This document shows positions 15,327 through 24,041 of a DNA stretch of 30,221 nt, piece by piece. The DNA is from a virus, in IMG/VR virus record IMGVR_UViG_3300028553_000786, positions 1 to 30,221 of that record; one strand, 5' to 3'. The notes beneath the pieces are model-generated. The model saw only the letters and a list, made by a program, of their open reading frames with translations, did no database searches and was not told the origin of the DNA. The position numbers were made by a program, and so were the translations under genes. Positions within the stretch are counted from its first letter, which is position 1. Each line of letters starts with the position of its first letter.

Positions 15327-16502
15327 ATGTCTAAAACTCATTTCTCAGAACATCAGCGAAACGAACTGATCGTTAAATTGATTGCTCGCTTTGGCGAACA
15401 AGCAACAAAGGAACAAATTGTTTCTTATTGTATTGAAAATGGTTTGCCGAATCCCCATTTCTTAATCTCTAAACGAGACATTAAAATTGGTAAGTCTTAT
15501 AATCTAAAAGCATATGATACAGGGAGCGTAGTTGTGAAGAATGAAGATTTGGAAATGGCACCTGCGCTTCAAGCACAGGTAGTACCACTTAGACGTAAAC
15601 AAGTTGTTCAAGAAATTGATAGCGCTATTCCAGAAAAAGATGCAACGTATGTTGCTTTCGGTTTCTATAAACAACTTGAAATGATTTTCAAATCTAAAGT
15701 TTTCTATCCTGTTTTTATTACTGGTCTATCGGGTAACGGTAAAACTACTATGGTAGAACAAGCTGCGGCTAAATTGGGCAGAGAATGTATTCGTGTTAAT
15801 ATCAGTATTGAAACAGACGAAGATGATTTGATTGGTGGTAATACATTGCAAGATGGTAATGTTATTTACCGAGAAGGTCCTGTTCTAATGGCAATGCGCA
15901 GAGGCTCTATTCTTTTGATTGACGAAATTGATCGTGGATCTAATAAGTTGATGTGCCTACAAAGTATTCTTGAAGGTAAAGCATTCTTTAATAAAAAGAC
16001 AGGCGAGGTTGTTCATCCTGCAAAAGGATTTACTATTGTAGCAACTGCTAACACTAAAGGCAGAGGCACAGAAGATGGTCGATTCATTGCAGCACAGATT
16101 TTGGATGAGGCATTTCTTGAGCGTTTCCCTATTACTGTTGAACAAGAGTATCCATCGACAACAACTGAGAAAAAGATTATCAACAATAAAATGGAATACT
16201 TTGGTAAAGTAGATTCTGAATTTGCAGATAAGCTTGTTACTTGGGCAGAAGTTATTCGTAAAACTTTCAACGAAGGTGGCGTAGACGAGATTATCAGTAC
16301 ACGTCGTTTGGTGAACATTGTTCAAGCATATGCAATTTTCAACGACCGCGAGGAAGCAATTCGTTATTGTATTAACCGATTCGATGATGATACAAAGACA
16401 GCATTTATGGATTTGTATTCTAAGATGAATGCACCAGCACAAGAAGAAGTTAAAGCATCTCCCGTATTTGATACAGGTGTCAGTGACGAAGTTCCATTCT
16501 AA
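15327..16502 (+). CDS. cobS: MoxR/CobS-family AAA+ ATPase
   Basis: I start at the ATG at 15327, with AGGA (15315-15318) upstream, giving 391 aa. The N-terminal 70 residues form a small helical domain (HQRNELIVKLIARFGEQATK). Walker A is GLSGNGKTT (133-141), Walker B ILLIDEID (195-202), then ATANTKGRG (sensor 1) and FLERFP (arginine-finger region). This is the MoxR/CobS branch. In T4-like cyanophages it is labelled cobS by similarity to the cobaltochelatase subunit. MoxR ATPases act with VWA proteins, and one is encoded directly upstream. Likely role: remodelling a host or phage target with that protein. The symbol follows phage usage and does not imply cobalt chelation. Confidence 0.87.
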   Translation: MSKTHFSEHQRNELIVKLIARFGEQATKEQIVSYCIENGLPNPHFLISKRDIKIGKSYNLKAYDTGSVVVKNEDLEMAPALQAQVVPLRRKQVVQEIDSAIPEKDATYVAFGFYKQLEMIFKSKVFYPVFITGLSGNGKTTMVEQAAAKLGRECIRVNISIETDEDDLIGGNTLQDGNVIYREGPVLMAMRRGSILLIDEIDRGSNKLMCLQSILEGKAFFNKKTGEVVHPAKGFTIVATANTKGRGTEDGRFIAAQILDEAFLERFPITVEQEYPSTTTEKKIINNKMEYFGKVDSEFADKLVTWAEVIRKTFNEGGVDEIISTRRLVNIVQAYAIFNDREEAIRYCINRFDDDTKTAFMDLYSKMNAPAQEEVKASPVFDTGVSDEVPF

Positions 16503-16520
16503 TATTACTTAACTTAAAAA

Positions 16521-16538
16521 AGGGCGCTTCGGCGCCCT
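16521..16538 (+). terminator. UUCG-capped GC hairpin after the MoxR/CobS gene
   Basis: A 7-bp perfect stem, AGGGCGC (16521-16527) with GCGCCCT (16532-16538), capped by TTCG. A run of six A residues precedes it and no T-run follows on the + strand. Read on the - strand it would be a textbook intrinsic terminator with a U-tract. On the + strand it is more likely a weak terminator or an RNA 3'-end stabiliser. It marks the end of the VWA-MoxR block and the start of the glycan island. Confidence 0.65.
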
Positions 16539-16550
16539 ACTCCTGCCTTT

Positions 16551-17387
16551 ATGCACACCAATGAAATAGTACACGATACATTTATTCCTAGATGGTTTGG
16601 CCGACTTGGGAATAACATACAACAAATATCTAATGGGATTTATTTTTGTAGAAAAAATAATATACGATTTACTTCGCCCGACCATCCTTATATAGAACCT
16701 ATTGACATAGACTTTGGAAATAATGAATATAAAATAAAAGACGATTCCCATAATTGGTTTTATTTCTTTCAGGGTGAGGATGCAGATTTTCAGGTAGATG
16801 TAGATGATTTAAATCTACAAAGAAAGCAAATTTGCGAAGAATACATACTACCCAAACTAAAGATAAATCATGCAGAATTAGATGATGTATTTGATGACGA
16901 TATTTTAGTAGCACATATTAGAAGTGGAGATGTATATTCTCCAAGAACACATCCTGCGTATGTTCAAAATCCTCTTTCATATTATCTACAACTATATGAA
17001 ATGTTTAATCGCAAAGTTATATTTGTGACTGAGGATACTGATAGTATTATTGCTAAAGCATTTGAAAGTATCAAAATCCCTATTAATGTTTGTGATGTTA
17101 CTCAAAGTATGACATTAATGTTACGAGCTAAAGCAATCGCAACATCGGGAGTAGGTACATTTGCTCTATCGGCAGCATTTTGTTCTAAGAACATTAGTAA
17201 ATTATATTGTACAAATTTATGGTTACCTAATGCTCTTAATCCTAGTATGTTAAAAGAGCAACTTGATGTCTATAGTGCGGACATCGACGACAATAAATAT
17301 ATTAAAATAGGTGAGTGGCATCATTCGTCTGATACGTTTAAACGAGTTATTGAATACAACGACCATATATCATTTAGGAGATTATAG
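16551..17387 (+). CDS. Fucosyltransferase-like protein (GT11-type signature)
   Basis: A 278-residue protein. [12 protein letters not shown] (17-28) resembles the GRxGNQ motif and HIRSGDVY (122-129) the HxRRGD motif of GT11 and related GT-B fucosyltransferases, where the Arg contacts GDP-fucose. Near the C terminus [13 protein letters not shown] is the expected donor-pocket Ser/Gly loop. The ATG has no clear Shine-Dalgarno sequence and lies 13 bases after a strong hairpin. Genes for GDP-mannose dehydratase and a GDP-fucose-synthase-like enzyme follow immediately, so a GDP-6-deoxyhexose donor made by its neighbours is likely. The acceptor could be host lipopolysaccharide, phage protein or DNA. 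Family confidence is good; the sugar could be fucose or colitose. Confidence 0.75.
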   Translation: MHTNEIVHDTFIPRWFGRLGNNIQQISNGIYFCRKNNIRFTSPDHPYIEPIDIDFGNNEYKIKDDSHNWFYFFQGEDADFQVDVDDLNLQRKQICEEYILPKLKINHAELDDVFDDDILVAHIRSGDVYSPRTHPAYVQNPLSYYLQLYEMFNRKVIFVTEDTDSIIAKAFESIKIPINVCDVTQSMTLMLRAKAIATSGVGTFALSAAFCSKNISKLYCTNLWLPNALNPSMLKEQLDVYSADIDDNKYIKIGEWHHSSDTFKRVIEYNDHISFRRL

Positions 17388-17388
17388 C

Positions 17389-18402
17389 ATGGCAAACAAG
17401 GTTGCTCTTATTACGGGCATTACTGGGCAAGACGGTTCTTATCTTGCAGAATTATTATTAGAAAAAGGTTACGAGGTTCACGGAATTGTCCGTCGTAGTT
17501 CTTCTATGAACACGGGTCGAATTGACCACATCTATAGCAATCCAAATTTACATCTTCACTATGGTGACGTAACAGATTCTTTATCTATTATGAACGTATT
17601 GAAGAAACATAATCCATCCGAGATCTATAATTTAGCAGCACAAAGTCATGTCAAAGTTTCCTTCGATACGCCTGAATATACAGCAATGGTTGATGGATTA
17701 GGCACACTTAAGATTTTAGAATCTGTTAGATTATTAGGAATGGAAAAAACAACTAGGATCTATCAAGCATCAACATCTGAACTATATGGATTGGTTCAGG
17801 AAATACCACAAAAAGAAACAACTCCTTTCTATCCTAGATCGCCATACGGTGTTGCTAAGTTATATGCATATTGGATTGTTAAGAACTATCGCGAATCATA
17901 CAATATGTTCTGTTGCTCAGGCATTTTGTTTAATCACGAATCTCCTCGCAGAGGTTTCAACTTCGTTACTAAGAAGATTGTAAATGGATTGGAAGCAGTT
18001 AGTTCTGGTCGTCAGGAGTGTTTGACATTGGGTAATTTAACAGCATTGCGAGATTGGGGACATGCTAAAGATTATGTCGAAGCAATGTGGTTAATGCTAC
18101 AACAAGATAAGCCTGAAGATTTTGTTATTGCGACAGGTGAACAATATACAGTGAAACAATTCGTAGAACATTGTGCTCCGTATTTTGCGTTAAAGATTCG
18201 CTGGGAAGGTGAAGGTTTGAACGAGGTTGGTATAGACGAAAACACTGGTCGAACTGTTGTTAGAGTTGATCCTAAATATTTCCGACCTGCAGAAGTTCAA
18301 ACTTTGTTAGGAGATTCCTCAAAGGCTAGGGGTGTCCTCGGCTGGCAACCTAAACATTCTTTCGACGATTTAGTCGAAGATATGTGTTTGAATTTTGATT
18401 GA
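17389..18402 (+). CDS. gmd: GDP-mannose 4,6-dehydratase
   Basis: The start is the ATG at 17389, with GGAG at 17377-17380; an upstream frame start at 17311 would run through the preceding gene. The 337-residue product has the NADP-binding motif [10 protein letters not shown] (9-18) and [13 protein letters not shown], specific to Gmd. It also has the catalytic Thr129 in STSELYG with Glu131, and YGVAK (153-157) with Tyr153 and Lys157. NHESPRRG is diagnostic. It converts GDP-D-mannose to GDP-4-keto-6-deoxymannose, the branch point for GDP-fucose, GDP-perosamine and GDP-colitose. GDP-mannose must come from the host or from outside the window, because no manB or manC is seen here. Confidence 0.95.
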   Translation: MANKVALITGITGQDGSYLAELLLEKGYEVHGIVRRSSSMNTGRIDHIYSNPNLHLHYGDVTDSLSIMNVLKKHNPSEIYNLAAQSHVKVSFDTPEYTAMVDGLGTLKILESVRLLGMEKTTRIYQASTSELYGLVQEIPQKETTPFYPRSPYGVAKLYAYWIVKNYRESYNMFCCSGILFNHESPRRGFNFVTKKIVNGLEAVSSGRQECLTLGNLTALRDWGHAKDYVEAMWLMLQQDKPEDFVIATGEQYTVKQFVEHCAPYFALKIRWEGEGLNEVGIDENTGRTVVRVDPKYFRPAEVQTLLGDSSKARGVLGWQPKHSFDDLVEDMCLNFD

Positions 18403-18409
18403 GGGTAAT

Positions 18410-19345
18410 ATGGAAAAGAATAGTAAAATATTTGTAGCAGGACATAATGGTCTTGTCGGTTCATCTATTGTAAGAAAACTAAAAGAAGAAGGATATACAA
18501 ACCTTATCTTAAGATCAAAGGCGGAGTTAGACCTTCGAGATCAACGAGCAGTTAAGAACTTCTTTAGTACAGAACTTCCAGAATATGTATTTTTGTGTGC
18601 TGCTAAAGTTGGCGGCATCAATTGGAACTGGACAAATCCTGGTGAGTTTATTTACGACAACTTACAGATTCAAACGAATGTTATAGATGCAGCATATCGC
18701 AATGGCGCTAAGAAATTGTTATTCTTAGGTTCTGCTTGCATCTATCCAAAGGTTACCCCTCAACCTATCAAGGAAGAATATCTTCTTACAGCTCCACTTG
18801 AGCCTACAAATGAGGGGTATGCTTTAGCAAAAATTACTGGTCTACGTATGTGCGAATACTACAGACGTCAGTATGGGTTTAATGCTATTAGTTGTATGCC
18901 TGCAAACTTATATGGCATTAATGATAACTTCATTCCTGAGCATGGTCATGTTATTCCTGGTATTATTACTAAGATGCATAATGCTATGATAAATGGAGAA
19001 GATAGTATTGAATGTTGGGGAGACGGAACACCCACAAGAGAATTCTTATACGTAGATGATTTAGCCGATGCTTGTTTTTGGTTAATGCAAAACTATGATG
19101 AAAAGGAATTCGTGAATGTTGGTAGTGATGAAGAACTTACAATTAAAGAACTTGTAAACAAACTAACAAAAGAGTTTGGATTCAAAGGTAAGGTTGTTTG
19201 GAATAAAGATAAACCAAATGGCACACCAAGACGCAAAATGGATAATAGCAAATTAAAGTCTCTTGGATGGAATGCCAAAGTCAATTTTGACGATGGTTTA
19301 AAACGTACAATTGCTTGGTATAAAAAGGAAAAAGGATTACTATGA
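18410..19345 (+). CDS. fcl: GDP-L-fucose synthase-like epimerase/reductase (Fcl or ColC type)
   Basis: The start is the ATG at 18410 after GAGGG, giving 311 aa; the frame opens slightly earlier but inside gmd. GHNGLVGS (11-18) is the NADP motif. GSACIYPK (107-114) carries Ser108 and Cys110. YALAK (137-141) holds Tyr137 and Lys141. HGHVIPG (178-184) contributes His180. Cys and His are the acid/base pair for 3,5-epimerisation in Fcl. With gmd it makes GDP-L-fucose. The neighbouring DegT enzyme has a dehydrase-like active site, so the natural substrate might instead be a 3-deoxy keto sugar, which would make this a ColC-like GDP-L-colitose synthase. Sequence alone does not decide. Confidence 0.88.
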   Translation: MEKNSKIFVAGHNGLVGSSIVRKLKEEGYTNLILRSKAELDLRDQRAVKNFFSTELPEYVFLCAAKVGGINWNWTNPGEFIYDNLQIQTNVIDAAYRNGAKKLLFLGSACIYPKVTPQPIKEEYLLTAPLEPTNEGYALAKITGLRMCEYYRRQYGFNAISCMPANLYGINDNFIPEHGHVIPGIITKMHNAMINGEDSIECWGDGTPTREFLYVDDLADACFWLMQNYDEKEFVNVGSDEELTIKELVNKLTKEFGFKGKVVWNKDKPNGTPRRKMDNSKLKSLGWNAKVNFDDGLKRTIAWYKKEKGLL

Positions 19346-20511
19346 GATGGCCTTTAATGGGTGAGACAATCACCTTTACCGATAGACTTAAGATGGCGCA
19401 TTTTGCGCTTACTGCAAAGAAGTTTACCTTTGGCGATAAGGTCAAAGAGTTTGAACATGAGTGGAGTAGATGGCTAGGCGCCAAACATTCATTGTATGTA
19501 TCGTCCGGAAGTACAGCAAACTTTTTACTTGTTGCTGCAGTCATGGAATTGTACAATCTTAAACGAGGCGATAAAGTTTTATTGCCTGCTTGTACTTGGA
19601 TGACGAATGTTTCGCCAATAATTCAACTAGGTCTCGAGCCAGTATTTTGCGACATTAATATAACTAATTTTAGTTTTGATATTGCAGAAGTAAAAAATAT
19701 TGCTAAGAAACATGATATAAAGATGGTCTTTGTTACTCATCTACTTGGCTTCTCTGCAAATAATGAGGCATTGCAAGAAATATTCCCGAATGCTATTATC
19801 ATAGATGATATATGTGAATCGCATGGCTGTACTAGTAATGATGGCTCTAAAAGAGGATCTAATAGTATAGGAGCAACCTTCAGCTTTTATTTTGGACATC
19901 ATATGTCTACGATTGAAGGTGGTATGATATCCACAAACAATACTGATCTATATGACTTAATGAAAATAAAACGCAGCCATGGAATGGCAAGAGAGTCTAT
20001 CAGGTTTGGCGATTATGCAGAATTACATCCTGAGATAGATAAGCAATTCTTGTTTGTTACAGATGGATACAATTTTAGAAATCATGAAATCTGTGCAGTA
20101 CTCGGATTGTCGCAACTCAAGCGTTTAGATAATATGATTAAAATTAGGAATAGAAATCATTCTAAATTTACTAGAATCATTGATAATTATCCTCATCTCT
20201 TTTATAATATTAAAGACTCGGTGACGAATAGTAGTTTTTGCTTGCCCTTCATTTGCAAATCTAAAGAAATAATGTTGGCAATGAAAGAAACATTCACTAA
20301 GAATAGTATTGAATACAGACCAGTTGTTGCTGGTAATTTGTTAGCCCAGCCATTCTTAAAAGATTACGAAATTGACACAGATAAAGAAGAGACAAATGCT
20401 GCCTTAGTACATACACAAGGTGTATATGTGGGCAACAATCATTTTGTCAATGATATAGATATGGAATTTTTAAAACAAGTTGTTGAGGAAATAGATGACA
20501 AATTTAGGTAA
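19342..20511 (+). CDS. DegT/DnrJ-family PLP enzyme with His in place of the catalytic Lys (ColD-like)
   Basis: A 389-residue fold-type I PLP enzyme starting in an ATGA overlap with the previous gene. SSGSTANFLL (54-63) binds the PLP phosphate, LPACTWMTNV follows, and DDICESHG (155-162) supplies the Asp for the pyridine nitrogen. In the usual FSFxxxKxxTTGEGG motif this protein has FSFYFGHHMSTIEGG (180-194), so His186 stands where aminotransferases have the PLP-binding Lys. This is the hallmark of 3-dehydrases such as ColD and E1/RfbH, which remove the C3 hydroxyl instead of transaminating. With gmd and fcl upstream, it could produce GDP-4-keto-3,6-dideoxymannose on the way to colitose. The Lys loss is seen directly; the reaction is inferred. 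Confidence 0.82.
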   Translation: MRWPLMGETITFTDRLKMAHFALTAKKFTFGDKVKEFEHEWSRWLGAKHSLYVSSGSTANFLLVAAVMELYNLKRGDKVLLPACTWMTNVSPIIQLGLEPVFCDINITNFSFDIAEVKNIAKKHDIKMVFVTHLLGFSANNEALQEIFPNAIIIDDICESHGCTSNDGSKRGSNSIGATFSFYFGHHMSTIEGGMISTNNTDLYDLMKIKRSHGMARESIRFGDYAELHPEIDKQFLFVTDGYNFRNHEICAVLGLSQLKRLDNMIKIRNRNHSKFTRIIDNYPHLFYNIKDSVTNSSFCLPFICKSKEIMLAMKETFTKNSIEYRPVVAGNLLAQPFLKDYEIDTDKEETNAALVHTQGVYVGNNHFVNDIDMEFLKQVVEEIDDKFR

Positions 20512-20848
20512 TAGTATTGAGGCGGTCATTGAACAGACTGTTAAACGTGTTTTGGGTGAAGGTGGTCTTCCCGATTCTACATATGTTGAAACTGATAACC
20601 TCGGTGAGGTAATCGAAAAGCTAGCAATTATCCATATTCGTATGTGGATGTTGGAAGATGCAATTCAAGCAGCAAAGACCGATACTGAGATTGCAGAATT
20701 AAAACGCAAATGCGATATTTGTTTTAAAGTAAAGCGTCCTCGTTATGTTCAAGCAATTAATCTAATGGTAGACACTGCCATTAAACAAAACAGATCACTT
20801 GTAGAAGATTCTGTTAAACTATATAAAGGTATTGACACCAATGAATAA
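20495..20848 (+). CDS. Small helical protein, possibly DUF4254-like
   Basis: A 117-residue all-helical protein overlapping the DegT gene by 17 bases. The central part, LAIIHIRMWMLEDAIQAAK then EIAELKRKCDICFKVKRPRY and a following helix, recalls DUF4254. That family has a conserved His and Trp-x-x-Glu-Asp followed by a Lys-Arg-containing helix, and its members sit in glycan biosynthesis clusters. Here the Asn-Gln-Lys-Arg part of that family is degenerate, so the assignment is tentative. No membrane segment or signal peptide is seen. Position inside the sugar cluster supports a role in glycan assembly. Confidence 0.5.
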   Translation: MTNLGNSIEAVIEQTVKRVLGEGGLPDSTYVETDNLGEVIEKLAIIHIRMWMLEDAIQAAKTDTEIAELKRKCDICFKVKRPRYVQAINLMVDTAIKQNRSLVEDSVKLYKGIDTNE

Positions 20849-21815
20849 AATTGTATTCTTCAATCACTATCATCGTGGTGATCTATTAACACACAAAGAA
20901 TTTATTCGTCAACTTAAAAGTGAACTCCCCAATGTTACTTTTGAATATAAACACTTTAATCATCCCAAGTTGACTAGAGATTTAGATGTACCATTGGTAG
21001 GAGATCCGAAGGATTTAGATCATAAGACCCCATTTTATCAAGACGGTGATACATTGTATGTTAATACGTGGATAGGATGCTTCTGGGATATATTCTGCGA
21101 GCATGGTGGAATTAATATGAATTCCCTCTATCACCAATGGGAAAAAATATTTGCTCAAATAAATGCAGTGTTTAATGTTGACATTGGTATGTATGAAGAT
21201 AAAGAAGAATATCTATCATCTATAGATTTTTCACGATTTGATGTATCTAGTATCAATGAGTTCTTGTCTAGTAACACTAATAAAAATATTCTTATTTGTA
21301 ATGGACCCCCTCAATCGGGACAATCGTTTGCGGATAATATGCAACAATTCTTAGAGCCACTTGCACAAAGATATACAAATATTAATTTTATCTGTACTAC
21401 TAAATTTGAGACTTCGATTCAAAATATTTTATTTACAGATGATATTATTGTAGATAATGAAGTTGCTGAAGCACGTGCACCGTGGGAAACCCGTCAGAAG
21501 AATAACTGCGATCTACAAGAAATTTCATACTTGAGTGAAAAGGTTGATGCTATTGTAGGTAAGAATTCAGGTCCCTTTGTTTTCTGTGAAACAAAGAACA
21601 ACTATATGAATCCTGATAAGAAGTTTTTGTCATTCAATGTTAGTTGGGGTCCTGCATTTCAAACGGGTCAGAGCAGACCAACAGAGACGATGTCTAATAG
21701 TTTAGCATATAAATGCCAATATGAGATTGTCCCTATTAGCGATATCAATACGCTAACAGATACAGATAAAAGCAATATTAGTAATTCTTTAGATAAACTT
21801 GCAGCAAGCCTATGA
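20841..21815 (+). CDS. Glycosyltransferase-like protein (GT-B, GT9-like features)
   Basis: Starting at the ATG at 20841 (324 aa) fits the first beta strand NKIVFFNHYHRGD; the frame also has an ATG three codons earlier. The N-terminal half resembles a GT-B acceptor domain. ILICNGPPQSGQSFADNMQQ opens the second domain, and VGKNSGPFVFCE resembles the Ser/Gly-Pro loop at the donor site of heptosyltransferase-like proteins. I cannot assign a donor. It overlaps the upstream gene by 8 bases and the GT10 gene downstream by ATGA. No membrane segment is visible. Confidence 0.6.
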   Translation: MNKIVFFNHYHRGDLLTHKEFIRQLKSELPNVTFEYKHFNHPKLTRDLDVPLVGDPKDLDHKTPFYQDGDTLYVNTWIGCFWDIFCEHGGINMNSLYHQWEKIFAQINAVFNVDIGMYEDKEEYLSSIDFSRFDVSSINEFLSSNTNKNILICNGPPQSGQSFADNMQQFLEPLAQRYTNINFICTTKFETSIQNILFTDDIIVDNEVAEARAPWETRQKNNCDLQEISYLSEKVDAIVGKNSGPFVFCETKNNYMNPDKKFLSFNVSWGPAFQTGQSRPTETMSNSLAYKCQYEIVPISDINTLTDTDKSNISNSLDKLAASL

Positions 21816-22687
21816 GAAAACTTAAACTAGGGTTTACTGATACCCATGACCATTTAGCACAATTCTTCAGTTCTATTCTAGCCAATAGATTTGATGTTGA
21901 GATTGATAATGAAAATCCTGAGTATTTGATCTTCGGTGATGAAAACTTTGGAACAAATAATAAAAAATTTAATAGGTCCGACGTTGTTAAGATTTTCTAT
22001 ACAGGCGAGAACCGCAGACCAGAAAATTATGACTGCGATTATGCTATTACATTTGACCACAATTTTAATAATTCACACTATCGTTTACCTTTGTATGTAA
22101 TCTATCAATGGTCTTTAGAACAAATACACAAGACAAAGTATAGTTACTATCATCTATTAGGTGATAATGAGCCTCAGGAAAAAACAGATTTCGCTTCTTT
22201 TGTAGTATCAAATGGTAATTGTAAAGAGCGTAATGAATTTTTTGAAAAGCTATCTGCATATAAAAAGGTAGATAGCGGTGGTAGATTGTTTAACAATATT
22301 CAAGCAGATCTTAGCGGAGAAGAAGCAAAGATTGATTTCTTAGCTAAGAGAAAATTTAATATTTGTTTTGAATCCGGTTCTTATCCTGGATATACAACAG
22401 AGAAAATACTCCATGCTTTTTACGCAAAAACTATCCCTATTTACTGGGGAAGCCCTACTGTTGCTGCAGACTTTAATCCTTCCGCATTTATTAATGTGCA
22501 CGACTTTGATAGTTTCGATGATGCGATAGAATATGTAAAGCAAGTAGATAATGACGATGAGCTATACAATAAAATTGTAAATGCTACTCCGCTTGCAGGA
22601 AATGTTCCTAGAGATTATATGTTGTTGAACAATTTTTTAAATTGGTTTGATGCTGTTGTTTACAATAAGATTGACCGCAACGAATGA
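21812..22687 (+). CDS. GT10-family alpha-1,3-fucosyltransferase-like protein
   Basis: A 291-residue protein with the signatures of GT10. FYTGENRRPENYDCDYAITFD (62-82) contains the conserved Glu-Asn near the acceptor site. KKVDSGGRLFNN (151-162) is the family's Asp-x-x-Gly block. FNICFESGSYPGYTTEKI (182-199) contains the Glu, Tyr and Lys that bind GDP-fucose, followed by IPIYWGSP. Bacterial GT10 enzymes transfer L-fucose from GDP-fucose, as Helicobacter does when making Lewis antigens. The donor would be provided by gmd and fcl in the same operon. It lacks the C-terminal heptad repeats of Helicobacter enzymes. Start and stop overlap neighbours as ATGA. Confidence 0.87.
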   Translation: MRKLKLGFTDTHDHLAQFFSSILANRFDVEIDNENPEYLIFGDENFGTNNKKFNRSDVVKIFYTGENRRPENYDCDYAITFDHNFNNSHYRLPLYVIYQWSLEQIHKTKYSYYHLLGDNEPQEKTDFASFVVSNGNCKERNEFFEKLSAYKKVDSGGRLFNNIQADLSGEEAKIDFLAKRKFNICFESGSYPGYTTEKILHAFYAKTIPIYWGSPTVAADFNPSAFINVHDFDSFDDAIEYVKQVDNDDELYNKIVNATPLAGNVPRDYMLLNNFLNWFDAVVYNKIDRNE

Positions 22688-23403
22688 AAATACTAACTGT
22701 CATTTTTAATTGGCGGGGACATTTTCTAAATACTGTAAAAAAACAAAATCAATTAACAGCAATAGGTGTAACACCTGTAGTTATTAATAGTGACGATGAA
22801 CACAGAATCGATGCTCCCCATTGGCATAATATAGGTGAAGATAGTTATTTCAATGCACAATTTTTAAAAGCATTGGAAGTATTCGAATCTTCAGATTGCG
22901 ATGTTCTGTTCCATATTCAAGCAGATGCCTCATATGATAATTGGAAACAGTTGTATGAAGATGCTGAAAAGTATTTTGAAATGACAGACTGGGGTGTCTA
23001 TGCCCCTAATGTAGATTATACTTGGTATGATTCTATTAGATCGGATGTAACAACTTTAGAGTTTCCTATAGACAAGTTAAAGATTGTAGCAAATACAGAT
23101 TGTACTTGTTGGTTCATTCATAAAGATATTATAGATAAATATAGGAAACGTAACATAGATATGACGCAATATAAAATGGGCTGGGGCTGGGATATTATTT
23201 TTCCTGCTATCTCATTTATTAATAAGAGACCTGTTATTCGAGACTACGGACATACCATTGACCATCCTCAAGGAACAAACTATGATACAAATAAAGCAGA
23301 ACAAGAAATGTGGAGTTTGTATAACAGTTTAGATCCTGAACTAAAACAAGCATTCGGGTTTATTAAAGGCAACAAAGAATTATTAGCATCATATTATAAA
23401 TGA
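22684..23403 (+). CDS. GT-A-fold glycosyltransferase-like protein
   Basis: A 239-residue protein starting in an ATGA overlap. The N-terminal MKILTVIFNWRGHF resembles the first strand and loop of GT-A enzymes. FHIQADASYDNW (76-87) places Asp81 where the metal-binding DxD-type motif is expected. NTDCTCWFIH (137-146) and MGWGWDIIF (165-173) resemble the acceptor-side and Gly-Trp-Gly-x-Asp motifs of GT2-like families. Donor and acceptor unknown. It is embedded in the cluster with GT10 and other transferases, so it likely adds another sugar to the same glycan. Confidence 0.65.
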   Translation: MKILTVIFNWRGHFLNTVKKQNQLTAIGVTPVVINSDDEHRIDAPHWHNIGEDSYFNAQFLKALEVFESSDCDVLFHIQADASYDNWKQLYEDAEKYFEMTDWGVYAPNVDYTWYDSIRSDVTTLEFPIDKLKIVANTDCTCWFIHKDIIDKYRKRNIDMTQYKMGWGWDIIFPAISFINKRPVIRDYGHTIDHPQGTNYDTNKAEQEMWSLYNSLDPELKQAFGFIKGNKELLASYYK

Positions 23404-24041
23404 AGAAAATTATATCATTTAGTTTGTGGGGAGACAATCCTAAGTATTGTGTCGGTGCTATTCGCAACGCTCAATTAGCACAAATACATTTCCCACAATG
23501 GCAATGTAGATTCTATTGCGGAAGAGATGTTCCGGGAATCTATATATCCGCATTAAACGCTTTCGATAATACTTCGGTATGGATCAGACCAGAAGACGAC
23601 TTTACATTCGGAGCATTCTGGAGATTTGATGCCATGGAAAAGGATACTATAGTATTGTCTCGGGATTGTGATTCCAGATTGTCTGCCAGAGAAAGACAAA
23701 TTGCAGATGAATGGCTCTCCTCAGAAAGACGCTTATCGGTTGTACGAGACCATATCAATCATTATGAATTTCCTATCCTTGCAGGTATGTGGGGACTAAG
23801 GGGCGGATTAGATGATGATATGAAATCTCGTATGTCCAGTTATAATAAAAATCATGTATATCTTATGGATCAGTATTGGCTACGAGATATTATTTGGCCA
23901 GCCTTAGAAACCGATTCTATGATACATGGTATCAAAGAAACGATGTGGATGCGAAATTCTTATAAGTCACTCGGGAAAGATTTTATAGGACAAACATACG
24001 ACGCTAACGACATTCCCGTATACGACTCAGCACTATCATGA
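23400..24041 (+). CDS. Glycosyltransferase-like protein with DxD motif
   Basis: A 213-residue protein starting in an ATGA overlap. KIISFSLWGDNPKYCVGAIR (3-22) is a recurrent N terminus in a family found in glycan clusters. SRDCDSRLSARE (88-99) holds a DxD motif (Asp89, Asp91), consistent with a metal-dependent GT-A transferase. VRDHINHYEFPILAGMWG (115-132) is a second conserved block that I recall from the same family. I do not know a characterised member. It probably acts in the cytoplasm. Together with the genes on either side it suggests stepwise assembly of a multi-sugar structure. Confidence 0.6.
   Translation: MKKIISFSLWGDNPKYCVGAIRNAQLAQIHFPQWQCRFYCGRDVPGIYISALNAFDNTSVWIRPEDDFTFGAFWRFDAMEKDTIVLSRDCDSRLSARERQIADEWLSSERRLSVVRDHINHYEFPILAGMWGLRGGLDDDMKSRMSSYNKNHVYLMDQYWLRDIIWPALETDSMIHGIKETMWMRNSYKSLGKDFIGQTYDANDIPVYDSALS

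Noticed and set aside
15957-16442. 161-residue open frame on the - strand within the MoxR/CobS gene
   Set aside because: Cys-rich antisense shadow of a gene with all AAA+ motifs intact, and no start signals. The A-tract next to the 16521 hairpin would act as a terminator upstream of it, not as a promoter.
13034-16502. Cobaltochelatase CobT/CobS for vitamin B12 synthesis
   Set aside because: No CobN or other cobalamin gene is near. The VWA protein carries an HExxH domain not expected in CobT. Similarity to AAA+/VWA pairs in general explains the match.
20832-20859. TTGACA with TATTCT at 16 bases near the start of the 20841 gene
   Set aside because: The -10 is a partial match, spacing is off, and the element would fall across the start codon, so it would not yield a message with this start.
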